64,000 nucleotides of DNA from Clostridia bacterium (lineage in GTDB: Bacteria; Bacillota; Clostridia; Oscillospirales; Acutalibacteraceae). The stretch spans positions 1-64,000 of the forward strand of contig JAGALQ010000040.1 of NCBI GenBank assembly GCA_017625095.1, in the 5' to 3' direction. The translations under genes and the position numbers were made by a program. The notes beneath the pieces are model-generated. The model did no database searches, was not told where the DNA came from, and was given only the letters and a program-made list of their open reading frames with translations. Below, one piece after another: positions 34,347-43,282 of this stretch (the stretch's first letter is position 1; each line of letters opens with the position of its first letter).

Positions 34347-35454
34347 ATGTGCAGTAAATATTCGTATCCCAGAATGATATATGCGGATGATGTCGCATAT
34401 AAATCTTATAATTGGGGTTTATTTGAATTAATGTGTTTACAAGGTTGAATATATCTTCACTTCTGTGGTATGCAGCCATACAAAGTTTAGGTTTGCTTTC
34501 CAGTGCGTTAATTGCACCGCTGAGCATTTCGCTTTCAGCACCTTCGATATCAATGTTCAGATAAGTGAATGTGCCGTATTTTTCAAAAATATAATCAACG
34601 CATATTGCTTCGGTTTCTTCTCCGTCAGATTTTGCAGATGCACCTCTGCCTTTGTTGCCGCTAAACTTAAGCACACAGTTTTGTGACCATATAGCGGAGT
34701 TTATAAGTGTGCAGTTATTTATGTTTTCACAGTGCGCTTCAAGTTTTCTGAAGGTTCTCTTATCAGGTTCAACGGCGACAATTTTTCTGTAAGACTCTGT
34801 GTAATCGAGAAACTCATCGACCGTGTCGCCTCGATATGCGCCAAGGTCAAGGAAACTTTCGTTTTTACCAAGGTTGAGTAATGCAAACGCTTCATCTTTG
34901 CTGCTTTCACATTCAAAGCAGTATTTTAATTCGCCCGTAATCTGAAAACGGATAATGTTTTCAAATACTTTTTTTGATTGTTCATCGATCAGCAGTGAAT
35001 AAGCTTTTTCAATTTCGTTCAGATTATTCTGTAAAAAACTCTTGTTAAAAACTTCCTCGCCGAAAACCGGTACCGAAGGCATAATAATTCTGTGCCTTTT
35101 TGAAAGCTCTTTGATATTTTCAATCACTTGCGGCAACGGACTCGCAAAGCAGAGAGCGACGACAAAATCGCCGAGTTCCTTTTCTGCCTGAGAAATTGAT
35201 TTAACCTCAAATCCGCGAAAGGTACGGTTTCTGACAAACCCGTCACTTGCAACCACGGCAGATACTTTTATTCCGAGTTTTTCAAATTCGCTGAAAACTC
35301 TGTCTGCTCCGTTGCCTGCGCCGTAGACTGCAATCGGCAGAGCAGTAGCTTTTAAAAATTCCCAGCTCGATTTGATTTTTAACAGCTCTTCAAACAATTT
35401 CTCACCGCCCTCGCAATTTTTATAAATGATATCATATGCAGTTTTAAATAACAA
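34345..35454 (-). CDS. FkbM-family methyltransferase
   Basis: A 369-aa protein. The first 120 residues form a nucleotide-binding-like region (LPIAVYGAGNGADRV, then VSAVVASDGFV). The second half is an FkbM SAM-dependent methyltransferase: SFLDLGAYRGDTVDEF binds SAM near residue 200, KIVAVEPDKRTFRKLE follows, and NIDIEGAESEMLSGA is the family signature. FkbM enzymes O-methylate sugars or polyketides, often in surface-glycan loci. The start is uncertain: TTG at 35454 has a weak ribosome site, and a TTG 18 codons later follows GGCGGTGAG. It is divergent from an acyltransferase that may also modify surface glycans. Confidence 0.8.
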   Translation of the reverse strand: MLFKTAYDIIYKNCEGGEKLFEELLKIKSSWEFLKATALPIAVYGAGNGADRVFSEFEKLGIKVSAVVASDGFVRNRTFRGFEVKSISQAEKELGDFVVALCFASPLPQVIENIKELSKRHRIIMPSVPVFGEEVFNKSFLQNNLNEIEKAYSLLIDEQSKKVFENIIRFQITGELKYCFECESSKDEAFALLNLGKNESFLDLGAYRGDTVDEFLDYTESYRKIVAVEPDKRTFRKLEAHCENINNCTLINSAIWSQNCVLKFSGNKGRGASAKSDGEETEAICVDYIFEKYGTFTYLNIDIEGAESEMLSGAINALESKPKLCMAAYHRSEDIFNLVNTLIQINPNYKIYMRHHPHISFWDTNIYCT

Positions 35455-35493
35455 GTACCAATACGCTGTTGAGCTATTTATATATTAATATTC

Positions 35494-35521
35494 TTGACAT
35501 TTTTCGGATGCATAGTATAAT
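35494..35521 (+). promoter_or_regulatory. Near-consensus SigA promoter for the acyltransferase
   Basis: TTGACA (35494-35499), a 16-base spacer and TATAAT (35516-35521). Both boxes match consensus perfectly. Confidence 0.8.
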
Positions 35522-35562
35522 ATTTCAGGAGATTCGACAAAGTTTTCTATAGGTGGGGTCGT

Positions 35563-36582
35563 ATGGATAATAAACGAATTCAGAAATGGGACTTGCTCAA
35601 GGCATTTCTGATGTTTTGCGTTGTGCTCGGTCATTTTGCCGATGTTCACGCAGGGACCAACGAATTTGCGCAAAGCCTTTATCTTTTTCTTTACAGCTTT
35701 CATATGCCGTTGTTTATTTTTATTTCGGGTCTTTTCTCGAAAAAAATGGTGAATGAAAAACAGTGGGATAAAATGCTTGGCTACCTGGTGCTTTATTTCT
35801 TCCTGAAGCTTGTCAAATACATATACGATGCTGTTTTCGACCAATGCTTTACTTTCCGCGTTTTTGGCGAAACAGGTATCGCCTGGTTTATGTTTGCGCT
35901 GTTTGTATTTGCTGTGATAACTGTGTTTACAAGTAAATATAAACCGGCTTGTGTGCTTGTGTTCTCAATTTTACTCAGCTTGTTTGCGGGTTATGATAAT
36001 GAAATCGGCAGCACACTTGTGCTCTCAAGGATTATTGTTCTATATCCGTTTTACTATGCGGGTTACTGTATCGATCCCAAAAAGCTCGTTAAAATCAGCA
36101 AAGGCAAGATAAAAAAGATATTTGCTCTTGTACTTATCGGTGTGCTTATATGGGTTGCTTTCACGTTTAAAGATCTTTATATAACCCGTCCGATGTTTGT
36201 TTGTCAGCATCCTTATGAAAAGCTCGGCGAGTATGCTGCTTTCGGTCCGCTTATCCGTCTTGCTTGTTATGCTGTTTCTGCTCTTGCGTGTGTATGCTTC
36301 ATTATTATCACACCGAACAGGATCGGCAAAGGCTTTCTTGCAAGGTTTGGCCAGTATACACTTCCTGTGTACTGTTTCCATTATCTGATTATTTACCTTG
36401 TATACAGAACCTTTAAAATAACCGATTATGTAACAGAAGACGCAATGATGTGGCTTATTTTCCTGCTTTCGCTGCTTACAACACTGTTGCTTTCCAATAA
36501 GTGGCTGAATATTCTCATATTAAAGCTTATGGAAATTCCGAAAAAAACACGCAGAATAAATAATCATGAAATGAAGAAATAA
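35563..36582 (+). CDS. Acyltransferase 3 family membrane protein
   Basis: A 339-aa integral membrane protein with about ten helices. The N-terminus WDLLKAFLMFCVVLGHFADV carries the conserved family His, and SFHMPLFIFISGLFSKK is the typical second motif. These proteins transfer acetyl or other acyl groups to sugars of exopolysaccharides, teichoic acids or lipids at the membrane; the acceptor is unknown. The C-terminus is short and basic. It has its own strong promoter, and a terminator follows at 36599-36627. Confidence 0.88.
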   Translation: MDNKRIQKWDLLKAFLMFCVVLGHFADVHAGTNEFAQSLYLFLYSFHMPLFIFISGLFSKKMVNEKQWDKMLGYLVLYFFLKLVKYIYDAVFDQCFTFRVFGETGIAWFMFALFVFAVITVFTSKYKPACVLVFSILLSLFAGYDNEIGSTLVLSRIIVLYPFYYAGYCIDPKKLVKISKGKIKKIFALVLIGVLIWVAFTFKDLYITRPMFVCQHPYEKLGEYAAFGPLIRLACYAVSALACVCFIIITPNRIGKGFLARFGQYTLPVYCFHYLIIYLVYRTFKITDYVTEDAMMWLIFLLSLLTTLLLSNKWLNILILKLMEIPKKTRRINNHEMKK

Positions 36583-36598
36583 ATGTTTATTTTGAAAA

Positions 36599-36627
36599 AC
36601 TCACTGTGATTTGCAGTGAGTTTTTTT
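36599..36627 (+). terminator. Intrinsic terminator after the acyltransferase
   Basis: CTCACTG and CAGTGAG pair around TGATTTG, with flanking A and T runs that extend the stem and supply the U-tract. Confidence 0.85.
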
Positions 36628-36697
36628 GAAAAATGTTGCAATATTTCTCATATCGTAATATACTTGAACCAATACGAATATATCGGAGGAAACATAA

Positions 36698-37579
36698 ATG
36701 TTTATATGGAAAATTATCAAGTCTGTTCTTTATCCCGGTTGGGCACTTTTCAGCGCATTCATTATTATGCTCTCAGGCGTTATCAACGGCGGTGAAATTA
36801 CGTGTTCCCCGAATGCAGAGCTTGTCAGAACTGACAAATTCACACTTGACAGGGCTCTTCTTATGAGCCAGGGTATTACAACTGACGGTGAATATTATTA
36901 CACTGCAGGTTCAATTGCAGCCCTTGACCTTGTAGGTATCGCAAAATGGACGGTTGATGGGTTTGAGCGTGTTGCCTATACTCATTTTGCTATCCCGAAG
37001 GATATAAAAGAAAAGTATAACAGCGATCATATCGGAGGTATCAGTTACTATGACGGTAAGATTTATGCTGCAACAGAGGATGAATCCGATACTTATAACC
37101 TCATTCTTATCTATGATGCTGAAACGCTCGAGTATACGGGTGAGTATTATGACCTGGGCACAGAATATCTTGACGACGGTATTCCTTACTGTGCGGTTGA
37201 TGCAGATAACGGCTATCTCTACACTTCGCCATTCCACGAAACAGACTGTATTCTGGCATACAACTTAGATGATATGACGTTCTCTCATAAAATTATGCTT
37301 TCTGAGCCGGTTGACAGAATTCAGGGTGCGGAATACTATGATGGTCTTCTTTATATGTCTTATGATGTATCAGGTTCAGCAACCGAAATTGTCCAGACCG
37401 TAGATGTCAAGACAGGCGAAGTCAAAAACCTTTTTGAAAGAACTGTTAGCGGACGCGACCATGAAGCAGAAGGACTTACCGTTTATCCTATGGATGACGG
37501 CTCATTTATCCACGTAGCAGATTACGATAAGCTCATTTCTGTTAATATAAGACATTACTCACTTGTAAGTGATAAATAA
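36698..37579 (+). CDS. Membrane-anchored beta-propeller-like exported protein
   Basis: A 293-aa protein. One hydrophobic N-terminal helix (about residues 12-30) would anchor or export it. The rest consists of repeated beta strands with YYDGKIYAATED, IYDAETLEYTGEYYDLGTE and EYYDGLLYMSYD, spaced as in propeller blades. A GRDHEAEGLTVYP segment precedes the last strands. No enzyme motif is recognised. The start follows CGGAGG at normal spacing. It may bind a ligand outside the membrane; this is inferred from the fold alone. It stands alone and ends at the hairpin-array element. Confidence 0.65.
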   Translation: MFIWKIIKSVLYPGWALFSAFIIMLSGVINGGEITCSPNAELVRTDKFTLDRALLMSQGITTDGEYYYTAGSIAALDLVGIAKWTVDGFERVAYTHFAIPKDIKEKYNSDHIGGISYYDGKIYAATEDESDTYNLILIYDAETLEYTGEYYDLGTEYLDDGIPYCAVDADNGYLYTSPFHETDCILAYNLDDMTFSHKIMLSEPVDRIQGAEYYDGLLYMSYDVSGSATEIVQTVDVKTGEVKNLFERTVSGRDHEAEGLTVYPMDDGSFIHVADYDKLISVNIRHYSLVSDK

Positions 37580-37581
37580 CA

Positions 37582-37993
37582 AAAATCTCCACGGTGTATG
37601 AGCGGGGTTGCTAAGGACAGAAATAAATATTTATGCAGTTGTGAGACACTTTTTATAAGGTGTCTCACAATTTTTTCATAAAAAAACAGACACTTTCAAG
37701 CTGAAAGTGTCTAGTGGGTTATATACTTCAAAGCAACTATACAGAAAAACAAATTCTTTTTTCGGTATTGTATTAGTGATATTGCAAATTAAAATTTGCA
37801 GTGATATTTTTGATAAATCAAAAGTTATATTGAAGCATTACGGCTTCAGTGTTATTTTATTCGCATAAAACTGTCCGAAGGACAATAACACTGTGCAAAG
37901 CACAATAAAACTGCGAAGCAATATCACTCGCCATATGGCGAATAAAACTGCCGAGTGTCCTTATAAACACTCGGCATAAACCGTGGAGATTTT
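37582..37993. repeat. Hairpin-array element with 13-bp terminal inverted repeats
   Basis: AAAATCTCCACGG (37582-37594) and CCGTGGAGATTTT (37981-37993) are perfect inverted ends. From 37775 on, perfect hairpins are separated by 9-nt linkers. The left half has AGTGATATT (37775, 37800), AGTTATATT (37823) and AGTGTTATT (37848). The right half has their complements AATAACACT (37884), AATAAAACT (37904, 37941) and AATATCACT (37920). Hairpins between them include GCAAATT/AATTTGC, TTTGAT/ATCAAA, GAAGC/GCTTC, GTCC/GGAC, GTGC/GCAC, CGCC/GGCG and GCCGAGTGT/ACACTCGGC. No ORF is present. The element fills the space between two convergent genes. Confidence 0.7.
37639..37676 (+). terminator. Intrinsic terminator after the propeller-like gene
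   Basis: TTGTGAGACAC and GTGTCTCACAA form an 11-bp perfect stem followed by TTTTTT. A second 11-bp hairpin (AGACACTTTCA / TGAAAGTGTCT) lies at 37688-37712. Confidence 0.85.
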
Positions 37994-37996
37994 ATT

Positions 37997-39922
37997 TTAT
38001 TCAGATATTTCAACGTCAAACATAGCTTTGTTTTGTGAAACTTTAATATCGCCGAAGAACAGACAGCTGAAATCATTAACCGTTATTTCGTTCGGTGTAA
38101 CAACGGGATATTCAGCACTGTAGGATTCTGAGTTATGCTTCGGATTAACCTTTGTGAAAAGATAATTAATACCGATTCTGTGGACAAATAAGCCGTCAAT
38201 TTCAATTTTTTCCGGCAGATAGCAGGTGTAGCCGAAATTGTGGTTTTCGGTGTTTTCGGCCTTGATTATGTGGCTTGCGACACCTGTGGGATAGAATTTA
38301 CAGTTGCGGATAACAAGTTCACCGTTCCAGGTTGATCCGTAATCAGAGCGCAGGTCAATAAAGCTGTCTGATAAAACGGTTGTGTTTTCAATAAGTGCTG
38401 TTCCGCTGCCGATAAGCTTTATTCCGTGGTGACCGAGTACGGAGTTGATAACGGTTGCGTTCAGTACGCCCTGATGAGCGTCAAATCTTGAAAAAGCACA
38501 GCCGTCATATACAAGGTTTTTGCAGTAGTTAGTGCCTGCTATGCCCCAATAGTCGCCGTCGGTAATATCGTTCGTCTGCTTGCAGTTGATGAATTTTGCG
38601 TTTACTGAAGTCGCTGCACCGATATCGTATGTGCCCATTGTAACAGATGTACCTGCAGATCCGATTGTTGAGTATTTTTTGTGACCAGTAAATGTGCAGT
38701 TTTTAACCATAACATTGGCACAGCACGAAAGGCTGACAAAAGCTGAATAGGGTGAACCTGTTTTTCCTTCGTTTACGATGTCGTGATACAGCCCGTCAAT
38801 AACTGTGTTCGAACGCTTTATTACAATGCCTCTTGCATAGTATGTATATTCTGACGGAGCGTTGTTGGCAACCGTTGTGAATCTGCCACCCTTTACGGTA
38901 AGTGTCTGCGTGTCAACAGGGTAGGCGGTAGCTGATGTTACAGCGTTAAAATCCCAGATGAGCGGAGTTTCGGGTGAAATGTTACCGTCTTTATCTACAA
39001 GTATAACGTCTGACTGGTTGCTGCCCGAATTCTGGTTTGCACCCTTGCGTATATACCGTTTTACGTTTGAATCGGTGAGTACAACAAGGCTTGTGCCATC
39101 AAGTGTTGTGCCGATGTTTACGGCATTGGATTTTAGCGCAGAAACCTTGTCGGTTATGCTTACAGCAGCTTTTGATGGAGCAATGTTAAATACCCACGCG
39201 CTTCTGTTTTCAACCTGAGTGTCGTCGATTATGAAACGTGCAGTTGACCAGCTGACATCGGTTTTAATTATAGCTGTCTTGTTGGCTCCGCCGATATAAT
39301 ATGTTGCAGTTTCGTTTGCAAAAACACTCAGTCCGTTTTCGTTTGCATATTCGTGTGTTTTTAGAATTGCTTCAAAGTCATCTGCTTTTCCGTCACCGAC
39401 AGCGCCGAAAGCTTCGTAAGTTACAAAATTCGTAAAAACTTTGGTGTATTCATAGCCGTCTGCAAAGTTGTAACTGTTCTGAGCAACAAGCAGAACTTCA
39501 TCGGCAAAAGCGGCGATACCTCTTGATATGCCTACAGTTGAGCTGCCGGTGATATAGACGTTACCGCCATCAACCTTAAGGCTGAAGCTGTCGTTGTTGC
39601 TGAGATCTTTGCTGATTACAAAAGCTTTATCAGCATTACCGTCTGCTTTGATTCTTATACCGCAAGCTTTGTAAATTTCGTCGGAAAGGGTTTGTGCGGC
39701 ATCCGAATACAGTGTGCTCTCTGAATCGGGGATAACAACGCAGTATTCTTCAACCGAAACACCGTTTACTGTTACGCTGTCAAGAGGTCTTACTATGTAA
39801 GGGCTTTCGTAACTGCCTTTTGCAAGCTCGCTTTTCAGTTCAACTTCAGAGAAAAGCATTGAAAACGGAGCAGATATAAATGAAAAAGCACTCATTATTA
39901 TTGCTAATATTTTTGAAAACAT
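37997..39922 (-). CDS. Exported right-handed beta-helix protein (pectate-lyase/GH28-like)
   Basis: A 641-aa protein with an N-terminal signal or anchor (MFSKILAIIMSAFSFISAPF). Residues 45-150 (CVVIPDSESTLYSDAAQTLS) resemble the N-terminal domain of GH67/GH20-type glycosidases. From about 165 the motif FGAVGDGKADDFEAILKTHE marks the start of a Pectate_lyase_3/GH28-type parallel beta-helix, which continues with short Asn/Cys-rich turns to about residue 580. Catalytic residues could not be placed. The likely role is binding or cleavage of polysaccharide outside the cell. Three start codons cluster at 39931, 39928 and 39922; the last has the best spacing from AAGGG. Promoter at 39949-39976. Confidence 0.75.
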   Translation of the reverse strand: MFSKILAIIMSAFSFISAPFSMLFSEVELKSELAKGSYESPYIVRPLDSVTVNGVSVEEYCVVIPDSESTLYSDAAQTLSDEIYKACGIRIKADGNADKAFVISKDLSNNDSFSLKVDGGNVYITGSSTVGISRGIAAFADEVLLVAQNSYNFADGYEYTKVFTNFVTYEAFGAVGDGKADDFEAILKTHEYANENGLSVFANETATYYIGGANKTAIIKTDVSWSTARFIIDDTQVENRSAWVFNIAPSKAAVSITDKVSALKSNAVNIGTTLDGTSLVVLTDSNVKRYIRKGANQNSGSNQSDVILVDKDGNISPETPLIWDFNAVTSATAYPVDTQTLTVKGGRFTTVANNAPSEYTYYARGIVIKRSNTVIDGLYHDIVNEGKTGSPYSAFVSLSCCANVMVKNCTFTGHKKYSTIGSAGTSVTMGTYDIGAATSVNAKFINCKQTNDITDGDYWGIAGTNYCKNLVYDGCAFSRFDAHQGVLNATVINSVLGHHGIKLIGSGTALIENTTVLSDSFIDLRSDYGSTWNGELVIRNCKFYPTGVASHIIKAENTENHNFGYTCYLPEKIEIDGLFVHRIGINYLFTKVNPKHNSESYSAEYPVVTPNEITVNDFSCLFFGDIKVSQNKAMFDVEISE

Positions 39923-39948
39923 TTTCATCACCCTTAATATTTTTTGCT

Positions 39949-39976
39949 ATTATAGCATATTAACCATAGTTGTCAA
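39949..39976 (-). promoter_or_regulatory. SigA promoter for the beta-helix protein
   Basis: On the minus strand: consensus TTGACA (39971-39976), a 16-base spacer and consensus TATAAT (39949-39954). Confidence 0.8.
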
Positions 39977-40006
39977 ATCTGAATGTTCTTTTGAAGACGG
40001 ATGATT

Positions 40007-41953
40007 TTATCTTTCGATGACTACTATCTGATGTATATCAACTTTCGGTACAGTGAAGCTGACTGTGTTGCCGTCAAAATCAAATTCGAGTTTTTCTCTG
40101 CTTGGTGCAAGATAAACCGAAGAAGGCTTTTGAACTGATTTAACTGAACAGTGTACGTTATAAAGCGGTACGGTGTCCTCAATTACCTCAGTGTTAATTC
40201 CTCTTACGGTTGTGTGTGCAAAAAGAAGGTGCAGCATATTACGGTTCTGTTCTTTCTGCTCGGTGTAAGTGACAACAGCTTTGTCAGGTATGTCAACATT
40301 AACGGTGTATTCATCTGCCATCATTTTATCAATAACACTTGTGAAAAGCTCTTTGAAGCAGATGTGACCGTGTGTTGCATATGCTGTGAAAATATCCCAG
40401 CCGATATAGGCAACGTTGCCGTTGATTGCCGCACCGACAAATGTTTCTTCGGGATTATTCGGTGCGTGCATATGTGAACAGAAGTGTTCTCTTGTTCTGT
40501 TGAAGTAGGGGTTTTGCAGATATGCAGTGACTTCACTTGCGTCAGCATTGAATTTATATGAGTTACAGCGCATTATGTACTGAGTAACTCCGTTTGCGGT
40601 TTCGTAGCATGGGATGAGGTAAGTAGGCTCAAATTCATTTTTGCCGAGATATTCCATACCGGTATCAATAATGAACTTTCCGTCTTTGACAATTGATTCA
40701 CCACTTGCAATAACTTTGCCGCCTTCGGCAATGAATTTGTTGATTTTTTGAGCTGTTTCGTCACTTATTCCTGCTACATCAGGCAGAATAAGCATTTTAT
40801 AGCCTGAAAAATCCATTGTGCTGTCAATAAAGTTATAGAGTCGGTTGCTTTCAAGCAGCATTCTGTTTGCGCCGATATCGGCTTTTACATCACGGTTACC
40901 TGTTATCGATTCTGCGCTGAGTACAGCTATATCAGCAATATTTACTGCACCGTCAAGCCAGGGCTCCTGCTCTTCAATGAGAGCATAAGCCTTGCCTATA
41001 AGACCGTAGGTTGCCATATTCATTTCACCGAGCGGGTGCATCTGATCACCAATTGAACAGCCTGCGCCGTTAGCAACGCTGAGTGCGGTTTCGTAAATAA
41101 GTGCATTCGGATGCTTGAATCCGCCGAATTCGCCCCAACTCTGATGGAATTTGCCTGTCATCCCCAGATATTCTTTGTTACCGAGTGTGCGTACATAGGC
41201 AGCTGAAAGCGGAAAATGGTCGTAACCCCATCCGCCTGTAGGTAAGCTCTCAAGTTCAAGGTGGGTGTTAGCATCAATAAAACTGTGGTCACCTTTGGGG
41301 ATATGTCCGCTGTTGTGGAAGATTGTTGCTGTGTCGCTGTGCTTTCTTACGGCACCGTTTGTTGCCTTGAGATATTTTTCAAATACAATCTTTGCTAATT
41401 TTTCTCTGTCGTCTTCGCTGTCAACATCAAGACCGAGCTTTTTCATATCGGCAAGGCAGGTGTCACAATAGCAAACCTTGGGTGATATAATATCGAGAAA
41501 AATACCGCAGGGATTGTATTTGACCATAACCTCCTCAATTTGTGCACAGAGAAAATCAAGGTAACCTGTGTTAAAACAAAGTACGTGGTAATGCGCTCCG
41601 TTATAGTGTCTTTCCTGATCTTCTTTATTCGGTGAGTGCTGACAGCGCCATTCGGGGCGTTTTTCATACTCTTTTTCATCAAAACCGGCTGAAATATAAA
41701 CAGGTGCCTTTACGTCAATTTCTTTGCAAGCTTCAAGCTGCGCTCCGAGCAGGTCAAAATCAAGCTCGGGATGCATTTCGTTAACTTCAGTCGGATGGTA
41801 TGACCAGCCGTGATGACATTTTGAAAACACAGTTATTGAGTTGACGTGTCCGAGCTTAAGAGCAGCCTGAAACTGTTCTTTTGAAAATTTTTTGCCTACC
41901 GGCACAAATTCGCTTGTATGGAAATCAAGGTGTACTTGTCTTTTTCTTAACAT
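40007..41953 (-). CDS. Putative glycoside hydrolase (GHL6/beta-galactosidase trimerisation type)
   Basis: A 648-aa protein without a signal peptide. The start RQVHLDFHTSEFVPVGKKF is characteristic of GHL6-like proteins, whose TIM-barrel is related to GH29/GH42 clans. The barrel carries FSKCHHGWSYHPT and GIFLDIISPKVCYCDTC, the latter with an Asp in the position of a nucleophile. From about residue 350 a flavodoxin-like trimerisation domain follows (MLLLESNRLYNFIDSTMDFS, then YKMLILPDVAGI), then a beta domain. The substrate is unknown; the neighbourhood suggests plant or host glycans. It begins behind AAAGGAG and lies 85 bases before the beta-helix gene, which has its own promoter. Confidence 0.75.
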   Translation of the reverse strand: MLRKRQVHLDFHTSEFVPVGKKFSKEQFQAALKLGHVNSITVFSKCHHGWSYHPTEVNEMHPELDFDLLGAQLEACKEIDVKAPVYISAGFDEKEYEKRPEWRCQHSPNKEDQERHYNGAHYHVLCFNTGYLDFLCAQIEEVMVKYNPCGIFLDIISPKVCYCDTCLADMKKLGLDVDSEDDREKLAKIVFEKYLKATNGAVRKHSDTATIFHNSGHIPKGDHSFIDANTHLELESLPTGGWGYDHFPLSAAYVRTLGNKEYLGMTGKFHQSWGEFGGFKHPNALIYETALSVANGAGCSIGDQMHPLGEMNMATYGLIGKAYALIEEQEPWLDGAVNIADIAVLSAESITGNRDVKADIGANRMLLESNRLYNFIDSTMDFSGYKMLILPDVAGISDETAQKINKFIAEGGKVIASGESIVKDGKFIIDTGMEYLGKNEFEPTYLIPCYETANGVTQYIMRCNSYKFNADASEVTAYLQNPYFNRTREHFCSHMHAPNNPEETFVGAAINGNVAYIGWDIFTAYATHGHICFKELFTSVIDKMMADEYTVNVDIPDKAVVTYTEQKEQNRNMLHLLFAHTTVRGINTEVIEDTVPLYNVHCSVKSVQKPSSVYLAPSREKLEFDFDGNTVSFTVPKVDIHQIVVIER

Positions 41954-42004
41954 GATCTTTGTTTCTCCTTTATTTATGTCATCTTGTAATTTGATATAAT
42001 GGAA

Positions 42005-42445
42005 TTAAACAATTTTAACTCTTCTTAAATATTCTTCAATTAGTATTGGCTGAATCTGTGGATATGTCCAATCACTTGGTAAATCATCAAACAAGTATAT
42101 GCTTTCCATCTCACTATGTAATTCTTTTTCAAATGTTTGAATCTCTGCTGCAAACAGCATACCATAAGTTTCTTCACCTGACTGATTTACCATATTTTGG
42201 CCAGTAACTGAATAGATACATATTGGTGAAATGCTAAATTCCAGCGCTCCCGTTTCTTCTTTTAATTCTCTTTTTGCTGTTTCCAGAATGGTTTCATTTT
42301 TTTCCCTGTGACCACCGGGAACCTCATATGTATTTCTATTTTTATGTTTACAAAATACCCATTTCTCATTGTGTTTGGAAATGATGACAGCAAACTTCAA
42401 TAAAGAGTCATCTGTATTTTCATAAAAATTAACTTTCATATACAT
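42005..42445 (-). CDS. Nudix hydrolase
   Basis: A 146-aa protein with a complete Nudix box at about residues 44-66: GGHREKNETILETAKREL followed by KEETGA, which supplies the metal-binding glutamates. Members hydrolyse nucleoside diphosphates linked to another group; the substrate cannot be told from sequence. The start follows GGAGAG. Codon use (ATT, TTT, AAA rich) is more AT-biased than in its neighbours, which hints at a different origin. It is read toward the GHL6 gene and diverges from a GNAT gene. Confidence 0.9.
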   Translation of the reverse strand: MYMKVNFYENTDDSLLKFAVIISKHNEKWVFCKHKNRNTYEVPGGHREKNETILETAKRELKEETGALEFSISPICIYSVTGQNMVNQSGEETYGMLFAAEIQTFEKELHSEMESIYLFDDLPSDWTYPQIQPILIEEYLRRVKIV

Positions 42446-42638
42446 AACACTCTCCGCAATTTTTATATTTTTATTAAGTATATCACACAGATTGGTTTAA
42501 GTAAATACAATAGCTTTGTGTCATTGACTACAAAATATTATATAAATGCCAACAATTTGATTTACATATGTAAATAGAAAATTAAGTTTATTGTTGTTTT
42601 TAGATATAATCTATGGTATAGTACAAACGGTGATGGCA

Positions 42639-43229
42639 ATGAAAAAGAAACCTATGGATAACAAAACGCTTAAATATTTTGCACGTATGGCAGCTGAAGC
42701 TTATGTCAATGACCCTGTGCATAAGTACGTTACAAAGAGTGAAAATTTCAGAAAAAAATATGTTTATCACTTTATGATCGAGCGGCTTTCTACCTCAAAC
42801 CGTGAAGATATTATTTATATTGATGAAGAAAAACGCGGCATCTGCGTTTGGCGTGAAGCACATAACGAGTATGATGTTTTTGATTTTCTTATGTATCCCA
42901 ACTGGTTCTTCCTGTTGGTGTATTTACCTAAGACGGTTAAGACGCTTATGGCTTATTCACATCTTGATGTTAAGGTCTTTCCCGAAAACACTTGCATTAT
43001 TTCTCCTGTTTTTGTTGCACCCGAGCATCAGGGTAAGGGCATTGCAAGCAAACTGATAAAGCAGGGGATATCTGACCTCACCGCAAAGGGCTATAAATTA
43101 GGCCTTGAGGCGCAGGATAAAGATAACGTTAAGTTTTACGAAAAACTAGGCTTCAAGGTTATCAAGCACGATTATTGGGAACGTGAGGGCATTGATAACT
43201 ATTATATGATGTACGATCCCGAAAAGTAA
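42639..43229 (+). CDS. GNAT family N-acetyltransferase
   Basis: A 196-aa protein. The acetyl-CoA loop is VFVAPEHQGKGIASKLIKQG at about residues 126-145, followed by GLEAQDKDNVKFYEKLGFKV, the classical GNAT C-terminal motif. It would acetylate a small molecule or an amino group of a protein; the substrate is unknown. The ATG at 42639 lies six bases after GGTG; longer in-frame starts lie over a TATAAT at 42605-42610 and are unlikely. A terminator follows. Confidence 0.85.
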   Translation: MKKKPMDNKTLKYFARMAAEAYVNDPVHKYVTKSENFRKKYVYHFMIERLSTSNREDIIYIDEEKRGICVWREAHNEYDVFDFLMYPNWFFLLVYLPKTVKTLMAYSHLDVKVFPENTCIISPVFVAPEHQGKGIASKLIKQGISDLTAKGYKLGLEAQDKDNVKFYEKLGFKVIKHDYWEREGIDNYYMMYDPEK

Positions 43230-43235
43230 AAAAAG

Positions 43236-43268
43236 AAAGGCTTTCACAGTTTTGCTGTGAAAGCCTTT
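43236..43268. terminator. Intrinsic terminator between convergent genes
   Basis: AAAGGCTTTCACAG and CTGTGAAAGCCTTT form a 14-bp perfect stem around TTTTG. It lies between the GNAT gene (plus) and the propeller-barrel gene (minus) and could serve both, although T-tracts are short. Confidence 0.8.
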
Positions 43269-43282
43269 GTTAATGTGTTTTA

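Noticed and set aside
37775..37980. CRISPR array
   Set aside because: The repeated units are only 9 bases, occur in both orientations, and the intervals are short palindromes of 7-26 bases rather than uniform spacers. No cas gene is present.
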